The position numbers were made by a program, and so were the translations under genes. From Panicum virgatum (lineage: Eukaryota > Streptophyta > Magnoliopsida > Poales > Poaceae), in the NCBI RefSeq assembly GCF_016808335.1, contig NC_053153.1:17867033-17931032 (forward strand): a DNA stretch of 64,000 nucleotides, in the 5' to 3' direction. Under the pieces are notes generated by a model that had not been told where the DNA came from, did not search any database, and was given only the letters and a program-made list of their open reading frames with translations. Below, piece by piece: positions 22,756 through 35,453 of this stretch; position 1 is the first letter of the stretch, and the number at the start of each line of letters is the position of its first letter.

Positions 22756-24908
22756 ATGGGGTGGGCGCTGGCGCTGCACGGCGGCGCCGGGGACGTTCCG
22801 CGCACGCTGCCGCCCGAGCTCAGGGAGCCCCGCCTCGCCACGCTCCGCCGCTGCCTCGACCTCGGCGCCGCCGCGCTCCGCGACGGGCGGACCGCGCTCG
22901 ACGTCGTCGAGCTCGTCGTACGCCCTTCGTCCCCTTCCCCCACCCCTCGCTCTCGCTCTCCAGCCTGTCCCCCGGCCGTGCCGCGCGAGCGCGCGCGTTC
23001 ATGTCCGGCCCGACCCCCGACCCCGACCGATCACCTGACGGTGGGTGGCGACGTGGCGTGCAGGTGCGGGAGCTGGAGGACTGCCCGCACTTCAACGCCG
23101 GCAGGGGCTCCGTGCTCACCGCCGCCGGCACCGTCGAGATGGAGGCGTGCGTCATGGAGGGCACCATGCGCTGCGGCGCCGTCTCGGGCCTCTCCACCGT
23201 CGCCAACGCCGTCTCGCTCGCCAGGCTCGTCATGGAGAGGACGCCGCACATCTACCTCGCCTTCGACGGCGCCGAGGCCTTCGCCAGGGACCAGGTACGC
23301 CGTGCGTGCGTGCGTGGCTGCGTGCTCGTCAATCGTGACGTCGTGCGTTCGTGCTCATCAATCGTACGTGTTCGATTCGTCTCCAACTTCTCCTTCCTAG
23401 AAGCAGTCAGTAGATCCTAGCTAGTAGCCGCATGATATCTCCTGTAGTTTTTGGCTGCCTGACAAGTGACAAGTGACAGCCACCATCAGGTTCAGTTCCC
23501 TCCGTGCACTGCGTTCAGAATTCATGGAAGGAAACGAAACAAAATAGAAAAAGGTTAAACTTTCCTTTCAGATTGATGAACAGCACCAATATATAGTGCG
23601 ACCTGACCATTCTTGTTAACTTGATGTTTCTCAATCAAAATTCTGAGTAGTTTTTTTCTTTATCCTACATGAATATTTATCTGTCCAGCTGAATATCTTC
23701 AGAATCTGCTCTACACATTACACGCTTCCCGTTTGATTGGTTGGTGGTCACCTGTCATTCGTCAGGGAGTGGAGACCAAGGATCCAAGCCACTTCATCAC
23801 GGAGCACAACATCGAGCGACTGAGACAGGCCAAAGAGGCCAACAGGGTGCAGGTACCATCAAAACTTCTCTGTCCCCTTGTTCAGTTTAGGCGTGTCGCA
23901 CTCGGCACCTCGCCACCTCGGTATCCTCTTAGCCTGTTGAGGCTGATTCACATCTTATCTTGTTCGTGACTCTGACAAATCTAGGGCCCATGCATGTGTG
24001 TTTGCACTTTGCAGGGACGTACAAGTGCATACAGATTCAACCATTTGTGCAACTTTTAAGTTTGAATGTTCAGCAGATACAGAATCATGTTTGCTTGGAC
24101 AGGCAGACCGAGCGTAGCTCGGTTGGTGCGGCCTCCCGGTGGGGAGCGCACCCGCCCGGGCTCGAACCCGTGGCGCTGCACCGCTTATTAAGCCTCCAAT
24201 GAGGCCGGGAGCAGTAGCGAGCTCCTCTAGTAAAAAAAAAAGTTTGCTTGGACAGATGTATAAGAGATTTATCTGAGCAACAGTATCGCTTGATTTGAGA
24301 TTAAGCATTGTTTAAATAAAAAAATGTCGAATTATTCACATTTCAAGGATCCAAGTAATGCATAGCTGACCCTTCCTCTCCTATTTTCCGGCTTCTCAGA
24401 TTGACTACACCCAGCCACTGAAAGGTCAGCAAGCACCAAAGGAAACCCCGGTCCCGGCCCCGGCGGACGACAACAGCCAGACGGGCACGGTGGGGTGCGT
24501 GGCCGTCGACGCCGCGGGCAACCTCGCGACGGCCACGTCCACGGGCGGTCTGGTGAACAAGATGGCCGGCCGGATCGGGAACACGCCCGTGGTGGGGGCC
24601 GGCACGTACGCCAACGCCCTGTGCGCGGTGTCGGCCACGGGGAAGGGCGAGGAGATCATCCGGCACACGGTGGCGCGCGACGTCGCGGCGCTGATGGAGC
24701 ACCGCGGCCTGCCGCGGCGCGCGTCGTGGCGGGGGCGCCCCGGGGCACCGTGGGGCTGGTGGCCGTGTCGCGCGGCGGGGAGGTGTGCATGGCGCACAAC
24801 ACCACCGCCATGTTCAGGGCGTGCGCCACCGAGGCCGGGCACGCCGAGGTCGGCATCTGGACGGACGCCGGCGCCGACGGCGGAGAGAGCGTCAGCGTCG
24901 CGCTGTAA
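22756..24908 (+). CDS. Plant-type isoaspartyl peptidase / L-asparaginase, frameshifted in last exon
   Basis: Exons 22756-22917, 23064-23294, 23766-23852 and 24400-24908 join at GT-AG sites. The N-terminal [10 protein letters not shown] signature, the [10 protein letters not shown] segment and the autocleavage site [11 protein letters not shown] identify an N-terminal nucleophile hydrolase. In this family the proenzyme cuts itself at Gly|Thr, and the new N-terminal Thr (codon 24487-24489) hydrolyses L-asparagine and isoaspartyl dipeptides. [25 protein letters not shown] substrate-loop residues are present. Between 24712 and 24720 the frame shifts by one: codons up to GLP are in one frame, and the conserved tail ([17 protein letters not shown] to ESVSVAL, stop 24906-24908) is in another. 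A family alignment suggests several bases are missing here. Unshifted, the frame ends at 24942 with an unrelated tail. This is either a recent pseudogene or a local sequence error. Confidence 0.85.
24103..24241 (+). mobile_element. tRNA-derived SINE in intron 3 of the asparaginase gene
   Basis: 139 bp ending in an A run and flanked by a perfect 14 bp target duplication GTTTGCTTGGACAG (24089-24102, 24242-24255). The head has an A-box-like TAGCTCGGTTGG and a B-box-like GGGCTCGAACCC, the internal RNA polymerase III promoter of tRNA-derived SINEs. Confidence 0.93.
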
Positions 24909-24942
24909 ATGTTGCGGCGGGATCTCCTCGTCTGTTCCGTGA

Positions 24943-27290
24943 GACGACGTTGGACTAGCTTGCTTTATCTGATGTCTCAGTTTGAATGTTAAGAAACTTG
25001 ATTTGATTTTCAGAAACTGTAGTAGACACACTTGTGGTGGAATAACTATATCTTTCATAAAGGGAAAAAAACAATGAACTGGCTCGGCCCTGTTTACATC
25101 ATTCATACTCTCTTAGCTTTACAGTATGCACATCAGTAGCCCACTTAATCAACTCAGTTTCGTAAGTCGTTTAAACCTTAGGCAAGTTTCTGAAATACAC
25201 AGTGTATTCTTTTACCAAGAATTGATTTTTCGAGGAAATACCATTTCGATATACTTTTTTTTTCTCGGGCACACATTAGTGCTACATATCATTATATCGA
25301 GAATGAAGAACTTCCGAATATAAGTGTGGTTTTATTTTGAAACTCTTGTGGCAAATAGCACGACAGTATAAAATACTGCTTTTTTTCAAAATTGTGCTGA
25401 ATATGCTGTTAATTTGTTTTTGTCCTTCACACGGTTTTAAGTGGCAAGTGGTGCCTAGGACCTAGGCTGCATGTTGCAGCAACTCAGTGCCCTCAGTGCT
25501 TGGGGTGGACAAGGGTGCTTGCTTATAGTCAAGCATTTACAAACAACCAAATGTTGAAGGATGCTGCCGTTCCACGCTAGTGTACTAGACTCAATTAAGC
25601 AATTTATTGAGAGCCACATGATTTTATAGGGCAACAGAGTGCTAGAATTGACTAGCAATTATGTCATTTGCATAGATTCTGAGAAATCAGTGTAGTATAT
25701 AGTAACATGGTTTATCAAACCGGCATACTACCGTGTGGTATATCGTATCTCTGTGCATATGTAATTCCCGTGTTGGAACTTTGCCGTAGTCTTGGCGAAA
25801 ACCTGGTTTTAGTCACTTAAAAAATGAAAAGAAACCTGCGAGCATGGCCTTTGGCATGCAGCATGCACTTTACGGTAAAAAGTTTGTAAATGCTACTTTA
25901 CGTGTCGGTCTTAATTTTAGTTGCATCTTCAGATCTTCTTTCATCCCTGAGCTACTAAAGACTGATTCCCAGAAGTTTCTCTCTCCCTCCCTACCCCTTT
26001 TCAGTTTTCACATTTCCTGAAAAAGGTTTGCTTCCTCCATGCTAATTTGCAAATATTGTCTTCATAAAGAAAAAGGTCGTTTCTTGCTGACAAAAAAGCA
26101 GCCCCCAAGAAGATCAGCTACGAATCTGAAGGAAGTTTAAAACAAAAAAAATGCAGAAGTCGGTCAACTAACTCAAGTGCACCATCCGTCCCAGGATCAG
26201 GGAATCCCCTGCCACGTCGGATTCGGGCCGGGGTGACCTGGCGTCCTGGCCACCTGGGATTTTGGGAATCGGGATTGTGAAATTCGAAATATTGCTTATC
26301 ACTTTGCAGTGTTCCCTGACAAATTGAACAATTGACTTGCTGCTGATATAGTGTCGGCATGCTATTCGACTTGAGAAAGCGCATCAGGTTAACATACAAA
26401 TCATTAGAGGAACTCCATTATAGGAAAGAGTTAAAAGCAAGCGGGCATATTAATTGCGGAGGACGAATGAACGATTAAGAAAATACAAGTATAAACAGTG
26501 TATCAAACTTTAATTCACCAGTTTCATTACTTTACCATATTGGCATGTAACAATGTGTGTACATGATGGCTAATTGGATGACCATTAGGATCACCAGAGT
26601 AGATGAAATAGAAGTTTAATTCCTTAATTTGTTTTTTTCTAGGAGTTGGAAGCATATAGCGCGTAAAATATAATTATGGATTAATAGAAATAGATCCGTA
26701 AAGCTATCAACACTTTGATTCCCCAATTTGTTTCTCATTGCAAAGATCAGCAGTTGGATGGGCAGGAGACTATCAGTTTGAGATTACATAGAATAGAAGT
26801 GGTTTAAGTAACTTTTGGTGGTATAAATCCGTGCGTTACTGTGTTGCCTTTTGCATCAACCATCTGGGACTAAGAACACGCAGCATCATCACTAGTTAGT
26901 GCCGGACCATCGGGTCAAGACACCGACATTATCCAAATATAACCATCATCTATTCCGGATTTCTCGCTAGTCAAAGATAGATAGCGAAAATGGTTCTCGT
27001 AAATAAGATATAGAAAAACAGTTGGAGAGTGAAGATGTATAGAAAGCGATTTTTATGTACATGACTCATCAAGTAATGATTTAGAGTGTTAAATTTAGAA
27101 AGATTCTTGGAGATTGCTCTAAGTTACCAATTGATTTAAGCGATTCTGGACACTTAATAACAGCAGCCAGCAGCCGGCGCGTACTTAACTAAAATGTATG
27201 TACGTCGAATCAAAGCACCAGACGAGGAGAATCAAGGCTAGTCCAATTGAGTACTATACTATCGGGCCAAGAATTGCTGGTCTCCCGTGA
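24943..27290. other. Asparaginase 3'UTR and AT-rich intergenic DNA
   Basis: No coding sequence is supported. Small open frames lack motifs. Confidence 0.4.
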
Positions 27291-27296
27291 GTTCTG

Positions 27297-27430
27297 GCCC
27301 CACGTGGGCCCTGTGCACTGTTCACGCGGGTCCCACGTGGGACCCGCATACTGTTCATGCGGGTCCCACGTACTATTTAGGTGGGACCCACATGGGACTC
27401 CACATACTATTCAGGTGGGACCCACGTAAT
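27297..27430. repeat. Short tandem array of GGGTCCCACGT-type units
   Basis: About four imperfect copies of a 30-40 bp unit built on CCCACGTGGGACC and GCGGGTCCCACGT, separated by TACTGTTCA-like or ACTATTTAG-like linkers. Units are partly palindromic and contain CACGTG cores. The sequence after it, to about 27900, is AT-rich with nothing recognised. Confidence 0.75.
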
Positions 27431-28147
27431 TTTAAATTTAATTCAATGCTTCCTTCTCTTTCTACATTACCCTTCTTCATTTTTTTTTTGTTTTTCTCTT
27501 TTCTTATACTAATAATTGATATACAAAAAGTCATATGCAACACCATTTTAATTTTTTCCCACACCTCACAACCGTAAACTAAAAATATATTTATAAGAGT
27601 TATTAAAATTATGAACCAGTTTAATCTAACATAAATAAATCTATTTCCTTCTAATAATTGGTTTTCATAATTCATAACACGAATCGCACGGTACTATTTA
27701 CAATGACCCACATACTGTTCACAACTACACTCACACAAATACTACTAATCATAAACTTTAATACATATTTAAAAAATTACCAAAAGCCTTGAACCATTCC
27801 AATGTAACGTACAAATCCCAACAAATATTCACATCCAAATAATTGAATTTTAATTTTCATACAACTTTTTTCACTATATAATGTTTCTTCTTTTAATTAT
27901 TTTAAATAATCCTAATGGATCCTGGCCGATCGGCTTGGGCTCTTGATCTGTGCTGCGCGCGCGCCCTTCTTGTTTCAACGGCAGCGAAGTACTGGATTTC
28001 GATTCGGAAAGGGACGCTCGTGGGCCCCCGACCACGGCCCACACAGGGCACCACGGACGGCGTACCAGCCAGGAGGCACGCCCAAAGCGCCCACGAACGG
28101 CAGAGGACGCGCGGGGCCCACACCCAGCGTCCCCGCGCGCCCGACCC

Positions 28148-28153
28148 CACGTG
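28148..28153 (+). promoter_or_regulatory. G-box (CACGTG) upstream of DEK
   Basis: Palindromic CACGTG in the GC-rich promoter about 180-330 bp upstream of the likely transcribed leader of the DEK gene. It is a bZIP/bHLH binding core in plants; its function here is inferred only. Confidence 0.35.
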
Positions 28154-28339
28154 ACAGCCCCTCGCGCGCCAGCGGGGCCCGCTCCCTCCAGCGCGCGCGG
28201 GCGAATCAAGCGGATTGGACTCTCCGGGCTGGGGTCCGGTCCGATCCCGGCGACGACGCAACGCAACCCCTGCTCCTGATAGACGCCCAGCAATTAAAAA
28301 AAAATCTTAAAATCCCTGCGGAAAAAAATCACGCGAAAA

Positions 28340-29291
28340 TTCTCCCCGTCTCTGTCTCGCTCTCTCTCGCGAGGGCAAGGAGGAAGCGGGGGAAGGCGAG
28401 GAGGCGGGCGACGCGACTCCACTCTCCCCCCTCAGGCACCCAGCTGCCGTCGCTTCTCGCGCCGCCAGCTCCGCAGGTAAACTCCTCCGCCGTCTCGCTC
28501 TCGCTCGAGATTGCTCGCTCCCCGCCGCTCCGGGCCGGGGGCGGTGCTGCTGGTCGGGCTGGGTGGGGCCGGCGCGAGGGAGCGGCCGAGGGAGGCTGAG
28601 GGTGGGGTTTCTAGGGTTTTGGGACGAGGGGGTCAGCGGCGTCGCTTCTGTGCTGGGGGTGGAGTGTGGCTGCGGAGCGCGGCTCTCTGAGCTCGGGGGC
28701 GTCTCTGTTTTCGCGGCGAAGCTGGGGTTTGTTTGGTGGCGCCCGGATTGGGCGATTTCGGTCTCCGAATCGCTAGGGTATGGATGCGGAAGGGGGGGGG
28801 GGGGGTTGGAGCCCTGCTTCGGGCACGTACCTGCTACTCCTCGGTTCGTGTGGTTCTGCGTGCAACTGCCTACTAGTTTCACTGAAATTGGGGGTTGCTG
28901 CAACGGATTGGGTTACCTGTGTGTGTCGACCCTTTCGTCGGTGCCGGCAATTTGATTTCATCTCGCATTGCCGTCCGCTCCACGGGAGCTGCCTTGCTGT
29001 TGGCCTTTTAGCATCCTTTCTATCCTTGGAGCCAGGACCATGAGGATGTGCTTTTATTGTTCCATTTACCTTCTTGCTTTCTACTCGAAAGAACTGTGCG
29101 ACAAAGTTCAGATCTTGGTAACAGACTAACAGTACTAACGTAGGGCCGTAGTATACAGTGAATTACCTTTTCTCGGTTTTGAATTCCCTTTCGGATCATG
29201 TACCTCGTGATTCCTTACTAGGGTTACCGTTTATCTGCAGTTAGAGCATTAAGGGTCGCCTTGGTTGCCTGAGGCCGACCCAGCGCCTGCA
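28340..29291 (+). other. DEK 5' leader with leader intron
   Basis: A non-coding first exon probably ends at 28476 (GCAG|GTAAAC). An intron to 29240 (CTGCAG|TTAGAG) and 51 bases of leader precede the ATG at 29292. The intron holds a 14 bp G run (28792-28805). The transcript start is not determined. First introns of this kind are common in constitutive plant genes. Confidence 0.6.
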
Positions 29292-32200
29292 ATGGAGGAG
29301 AAGGCCGTCGCAAATGGCACAGCAGCTGATGATGTCGCTGCTCCGGATAATAACAAGGATAGCACCAATAAGGAAGAAGCTGTCAAGAGCATGGAGCCTG
29401 CAGTAGTGAATAAGGATGCTGAAGAACATAATAAAGGCTCAGAAAATGGCACCGAGGGCCCGTCAGATGCAGATGTCAAGATGGCAGAGGCTGAGAGTGC
29501 AAAGGAAGGTGATGCAGCTGCAGCAAAGGATGTGGATTCCGAGGATGTCAAAATGGATGCAGATGCAATGGAAGGTGATGGTGATGCAGCTGTGGCAAAG
29601 CAGGTGGATTCTGAGGATGTCAAAATGGATGCAGATGCAAAGGAAGATACTGATGCCAAGAAAGAAGGCGAAGATGTCAAGATGACTGAGGCCGAGGAAG
29701 GAAATGCGGAGGTCAAAGATAAAGAAGAGAAGGAAGATAAAGTTGATAACACAAACGTGGATAAGCTGGATGAATCAAAGGAGCAAGAGAAAGATGGTTC
29801 GGCAGAGCAAGAGGAAAACAAAGGAAAAGAAACGGACGAGCATAAGCAACCGGAAGGAACCAAACAGTTAGATGCAAAAGAAGAGAAAGATAGTTCTGCA
29901 GAGCTAGAGGAAAACAATGGAAAAGAAACGGAAGAGCATAAGCAACTGGAAGGAACCGAACAGTTAGATGCAAAAGAAGAGAAAGATGGTGCTGATGAGA
30001 AGCAACAGGAAGAGAAAGCAGAAGAAAAGGGCTCTGCTGATAAGAAAGATGAAGCTGACAACTTGGAAGAGAACAAGGAGGAGACTCCGAAGAACAAGAA
30101 AGTAAGGAGTGCCAGGGATAGAAGCCAGGGAAAGGAGAAGAAACAGGATGGGTCCAAATCCAGGGAAGCTAAAAGTTTGCTGGAGACCCCGAGCCCATAT
30201 GGGACTGATCGCCCTCAACGCGAGAGGAAAACAGTGGAGAGGTTGGTTGAGGTGATTGAGAAGGAACCAAACAGGAACTTCGTGGTTGAGAAGGTTTGTT
30301 GCTTGCATTCATTGTGTCCCTTTTTTTCATTTCAGCGTGTAATAATTGTTGCTTTTTTATCGCAGGGACGTGGGACTCCTCTGAAGGATATACCAAATGG
30401 TATGTGATTCTTGCCATTCTCTGCACTGTTTGCTTCTTTCTATCTGTTAGGCTCATAGTAGGTCATCTCCGCTGTTCTTTACTATGGCAGAGAGATTCTT
30501 TCAAGTTACACATGATGTGTTATGTTTTACTGATTCTTGAATTATTGATAGAGCATGTTTTGAAACTTGGTTGTCTGTACGTAAGAGCGGAACTCTAATC
30601 GTGTTCCCTGTGTTTTGCTTCATTTTCTGTTTTGATAAATGATTATGTACTATGGAAAAAGAAAAAAAAACAGATCCTTGTGGTCTAACTGGAGAAAAGA
30701 ACCTTTTGATATGTTAGTTGAGTCATATGAACAGAGTAGGTTGTAGTGTTTTAAATTGAGCTGTAAGGCAAAAAAGAAGAACAAGTTAGATCAAAGCAGA
30801 ACCACTATAGTAAGGTATGCAGAATCCTAAAAAAGAGAGATTATCCTGGGGAACCATGTTACTGTGCATCTTCAGTTTTAGGAGGGTGGGGATTTGAAAC
30901 CTACTGTTCAACCATAAAAATGCTCTACCACTAAGCTGTTTGGTGCCCCATATTCAAATCAGCACAGAACCATTATTGAAGCCCCGATATAGGTGGCATG
31001 TGCCTATGTGTGTTGGATATCCTTTGTGAACTCTGTCTCTGGTATCTGCTCTAAAGGTGTGTCCACCAGTAGTAAGACAAGGCAAAAAATCATGGGATCC
31101 TATTAGCTTAGGTGTGCACATAGCAAGTTTAGTTTTGTTTCTTCATTACCTTAGATAAGCACTATATTTCATTTGTATTTTATGATCTTTACTGCTGAAG
31201 TTTAAATAGGAAGCAACAATTTTGAATATTTCATCTTGCTAAGTGGAATTTATTATTGTTTCGTGTAGATGAAAATGATATGTACTCCATCAGTTCCAAA
31301 TTATTTGTCACTCTAGCTTTGTCCTAAGTCAAACGTCTTTAATTTTGACCAAGCTTACAATAAAATGTATAAATATCCACAATACCACATAAATGCACTA
31401 TCAATCTATATTTCATGGTATATTTAATGAAACTAATTTGATTTTGTATATATTGCTACTTTTTTTCTATAACTCGGTCAAAGTTAGACAAGTTTGACTT
31501 ATGACAAAGTTAAAGTGACAAGTAATTTGGAACTGAGGGAGTATTAAGCAATATTGTTTTCTTTCTTTTCATTGACTGATTGGCGATGGTGCATTCATTT
31601 TCCACGTTATGTACTCTCTTTTTTGTTGTTCCTATTGCTGTTATGAATAGTTTATCTTCCAGCATTGCTGAATTATCATTGGCGTATCCAAGGGCTAAAT
31701 ATGTTGATAACACGCTAATTTACTACTTCGGTTTCACTTGTTATCTCTCTTTATGCATTAGTTCTTTTGTTCCCAATGTCTCTTTGATTAACACAAACAT
31801 TTGTTCTCTATTTTTTAGGGTTCCACTTAATGCTTAAGTCTGAAATTTATGTAGTTTTCTGATGTTCTCTTTCACTGATTTGCCTTTTTTTTTAACTTAT
31901 GAACAGTGGCACACAGAATATCGAGGAAGAAACCTGGTGATCTTAAATTTCTTCACAATCTTCTTTTTGGGAGGAAGGGCAAGGTAAAATCTTTGACACA
32001 GGAGAAGACTCCTTTAGATCTGCCTGATGCAAAATTTACCGATTATGTATTACCCAAGAACTTAGTTGTACCAAGGGCAGCTGTAAATATGCATGGAAAC
32101 TGCCACAGTGAATTTCCTAATAAGTTGCACATAGAAGCACATTTAAGAGTTTTCTTGAAGAAAAAGAAGCACGGTTAAGTATGAATGTATGTCATGTGGG

Positions 32201-35200
32201 TTCTGTACTTGTGTTAACCCTCTGGGACCAAAGAAGTAAACAAAACAAAAACTCTACCCCCCCCCCACAACCCACCCAAGAATAAAATAAAATAATGCAG
32301 CACCCTAACTGATTAGAATTTTCAAGTTCCAAATGCTTGCTAAAGTGAATTTTTACTCAGCGTGTATGGTCGTAGCCAAAGGGCCTCTACCTGAGATGGT
32401 TAGAGGAACCCAGCGGCACTCCTCGGGTCCTGGGTTCGACTCCCCGTGAGAGCGAATTTCAGGCTGAGGTTAAAAAAATCCCCTCGCTGGCCCTGTGTGC
32501 CAAAGCACTAGTTGTGAGCCGGCCCCAGGTCGGCCTGAGGACCCTTACATGGCCCAGGCAGGTAGTCCCCAGGGGTTACGTCTCCCAGTGTCAGGGCGGG
32601 GCCAGGGTTCGGGGATTTTCTCGGTCGGGGAAGCCGAGTCTTCTCTTAGATAATACCGGTGGGGCGGTCTTTCCCCACCCGGCCGAGTTTTTTGTATGGT
32701 CGTAGCTGCTGTATGGCAGGATTGTATATATAAGTAGCAAAATTAAGGTTTTACATCGAGAGGCTAGCTTCACTGATTACTTGACTTCCATTTTGTACGA
32801 TGGTTTTATAAACTTTCAGCCCTAGCAATTTAAAAGATAACTTGTTGTTGGCTTGGATTCTCAGAGTGAAGTATGCCGCTGTATTATTCCGTTTGCAGTT
32901 TGCTTACTTTACAACAAGTCCAAAATGTGTCACTATTCATGAATGATATAAATGCTGAATTCTAACTGTTCTCTTTATGTTTAGAGCGTCGACTTTAAAG
33001 GACATATACTCCAGTTCTCTGGATTTGTTTGGCATGAGAGTGATGTAAGCTTCTTTTCTCAAAATTATAAAATGGCTTTGCTGATTCTACTTGATTAATT
33101 TGGAGAGTTTCTTGTTTGTAGGAAAAGCAGAGGGCCAAGGCAAAGGATAAGCTTGACAAATGTGTAAAAGACATACTGTTGGACCTCTGTTGGATGCTTG
33201 CTATTCCAGTTCCAAAAACAAACCTTAGAAAGGTTTTATTTTCAAGCCCTGTTCTTGGAATTACATTTCAGATAATTCAGTACTTGATTCTAATATAGTT
33301 TGAGATAACTCATATAGGAAGATATTGTGTCAAAGCTGTTGGACTTCATTGCTGAACCTCACTCTGCAGCTGATTCTGGGCTGTCTGATGAACAGGTGAG
33401 AACAGGAATTCCTACAATGTGCTTCTGTTTTTGTATCAGCTAGGTACTGTCGCTGATGTTTTATGGTTGAAATCAGATTTAATCGGAATCTACAACTTAC
33501 ATGATCATTCTATATATGCTTTATCCTTTTCCACCGGCCAGGGATCAAATTCTAGGAAACGCAAGAGAGGAGGTGAAAGCGCTAGTAAGACTCCTGACGA
33601 CACACCTAGTAGGTCGATGAAGGTATAGTGCCAAAATTATCGTATAAAGTGCGGGTACTACAAGTCTATAATCAAAAGCTTTGAATACGACTTAAGATAA
33701 TATGTAGCTTTGCTTGGTGGCTATTTAATCCTAAGCAAGTCTATGCATGTACATACAAATGATTTGTTATGTTAACACAGACATGGTCACGCAGTCATCC
33801 TGCCTTCATCATTGTATTACTACCATTCTCATCGCTTGTTATTTCTGCAGAAATTTGGCAATGATTCCACTTCAGGTAAAAGGCGGAAGAAAGCACTTAA
33901 GTACGATACTGATGATGATGATTCCATGAAGTCTGACAGTGAGGAAAACAGAGATGAAGATGCAGAAGAACACGAAGACGACTATGACTCTGGGAAAGAG
34001 AAGGCAGGGAAAAAGTTCCCAAAAGTACAAGAATCTTCAAGCAAAAAGAAGACTGACAGAGGGAGTGGCTATAAAACAGGTCATCCAAAGACAATTAGCA
34101 AAAGTCCAGTAAAAAAAGCATCATCCAAGATTTCTGAGGATAAAGAAAGCCCTGATAACAGTGCAAAGGTCTTTTCTAGGAAGAGGAAACCTACAGCAAA
34201 GGGTGAAAAGGATATCAAAGAAAAAAAGTCAGCAGGTAAGTTTGTGACCGTCATAAGCATCCCAAATTGCTCCTTTTTATTGATGTTGGGGAATTTCCAC
34301 CTCAGTTCATATTGCACCACTGGATCATCATTTCTGTTCATGTCCTGGTCGAATTGTCCTTTTGTCTTATTTTTCTTTGCTGGCGAATGAATAAGCACTA
34401 GTATGATTTTATTATTTGCCATTTTTATAGACTATCATGTGATTATTGCATTGCACTACATATGATTGTTGTTCTGCTTGTGACATGATCACAGAAAATA
34501 TATTTCACCTTTTGATGTTGTATTTCATCTAGGTAAAAAGGTGACAAAAGGTAAAGGTGAATCAGCCGAAGCGGATCTTCCCAGCAAGGACGAACTGAGG
34601 AAGACCATTACTGCAATCCTCAAAAAAGTTGACTTCAACACGGTGAATAACTTTTAATGTAGAGGACATAAAATGTTACAACTATTGATTATTTGCAATT
34701 AATTTTCAAAGTTTACCATTTATTAAAAAACATAGACAATGTTGATAGAGCAATGGCACCCTAGTTGCTGTCAAGAATACTTTCGTACATGAAATTCCTT
34801 TGGCACATCCATTCTGGACACCAGTATGTTGATGTTCCTTTTTTCCGTGAAGTATGTTAACATTCAATATTTGTCTTTGGCTACAAATACATGGGCAATT
34901 GAGGACAAAATTACTTATGTTCTATCATAAGAGACTCTTTTTGTCTGACTAGAGTATGTTATCTCTTAACTTACATTTGGTGTTCCAGAGAAGTCCACAG
35001 AAATACTTTCTCAATTACAGCTCTACTGCATTCCCCTTTTATTTCAGCGATTCAACTGCTGGAGTAGCCCTGATTTCCCCTCAAATTTTTCCATTTCTGT
35101 TTAAAAGGTTTTGTTGTTGTAATCAAAGTTTCTTGCAAAGACCTGACATCGCTTTGGAACCTGATTTTGCAGGCAACTTTCAGTGACATTCTTAAGAAGC

Positions 35201-35453
35201 TCGGTAAGATCCCCAAAGTTTCTTTCTTGCTTTTTTTTTTGCTGTAATTTGATTCGGTGATGTTAGATGCACTAACAAACTTCATCGTGTAGACAACCAC
35301 TACCAAATGGATCTGACTCCAAAGAAAGAAGCCATCAAAGTTATGATCCAAGATGAGCTAACCAAGATGTCAGAGGCAGATGAGGATGAAGACACAAATG
35401 AAGACGCTGGGAAGAAACAGCAGCAGCCTCAAGCGAAGGAGGTCGAGGCTTGA
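29292..35453 (+). CDS. DEK: DEK-domain chromatin-associated protein
   Basis: Eleven coding exons join in frame with GT-AG borders: 29292-30293, 30366-30399, 31907-31983, 32985-33044, 33122-33232, 33318-33395, 33542-33622, 33851-34235, 34533-34642, 35173-35203 and 35293-35453, giving 709 residues. The first 260 residues are an acidic Glu/Asp/Lys repeat region. The central conserved DEK part runs from the GRGTPLKDIPN segment (about 335) through AHRISRKKPGDLK, FKGHILQFSGFVW and a predicted helical LDLCWMLAIPVPKT segment, a SAP/SAF-like DNA-binding module. A basic, acidic and Ser-rich linker with NLS-like RKRKRGG follows. The C-terminal DEK_C domain (about 610-690) has DELRKTITAILKKVDF and KKEAIKVMIQDEL. 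DEK proteins bind nucleosomes and supercoiled DNA and modulate chromatin access and splicing. The start at 29292 is the first ATG giving the acidic N-terminus. A decayed copy of exons 9-11 lies at 52504-55010. Confidence 0.94.
29802..29993 (+). repeat. 96 bp in-frame tandem duplication in DEK exon 1
   Basis: Two adjacent 96 bp units (29802-29897, 29898-29993) encode 32-residue repeats starting AEQEENKGKETDEHK and AELEENNGKETEEHK. A shorter repeat, VDSEDVKMDADA, occurs twice upstream (about 29535 and 29608). These indicate expansion of the acidic region by slippage or unequal exchange. Confidence 0.9.
31285..31541. mobile_element. Stowaway MITE in DEK intron
   Basis: 257 bp between TA duplications (31283-31284, 31542-31543). 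Ends CTCCATCAGTTCCAAATTA and TAATTTGGAACTGAGGGAG are near-perfect inverted repeats. It lies in the intron between coding exons 2 and 3. Confidence 0.92.
32377..32693 (+). mobile_element. tRNA-derived SINE in DEK intron
   Basis: 317 bp with a 13 bp duplication GTATGGTCGTAGC on both sides (32364-32376, 32694-32706). The head contains CCTGAGATGGTTAGAGG (A-box region) and GGGTTCGACTCC (B box). The 3' end is a T run, as in p-SINE/Au-type grass SINEs. It lies in the intron between coding exons 3 and 4, sense to the gene. Confidence 0.93.

Noticed and set aside
22488..23420. 310-codon frame overlapping the start of the asparaginase gene
   Set aside because: It reads through an intron of the asparaginase model. 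The conserved protein follows the spliced frame instead.
24110..24180. Possible tRNA gene
   Set aside because: A- and B-box-like sequences are present but there is no cloverleaf. The A tail and 14 bp target duplication show a SINE.
29249..30157. 302-codon Ser/Phe-rich open frame antisense to DEK exon 1
   Set aside because: It mirrors the Glu/Lys/Asp-rich DEK repeat. Its composition is explained by the complement of GAA/GAG/GAT codons, and there are no motifs.
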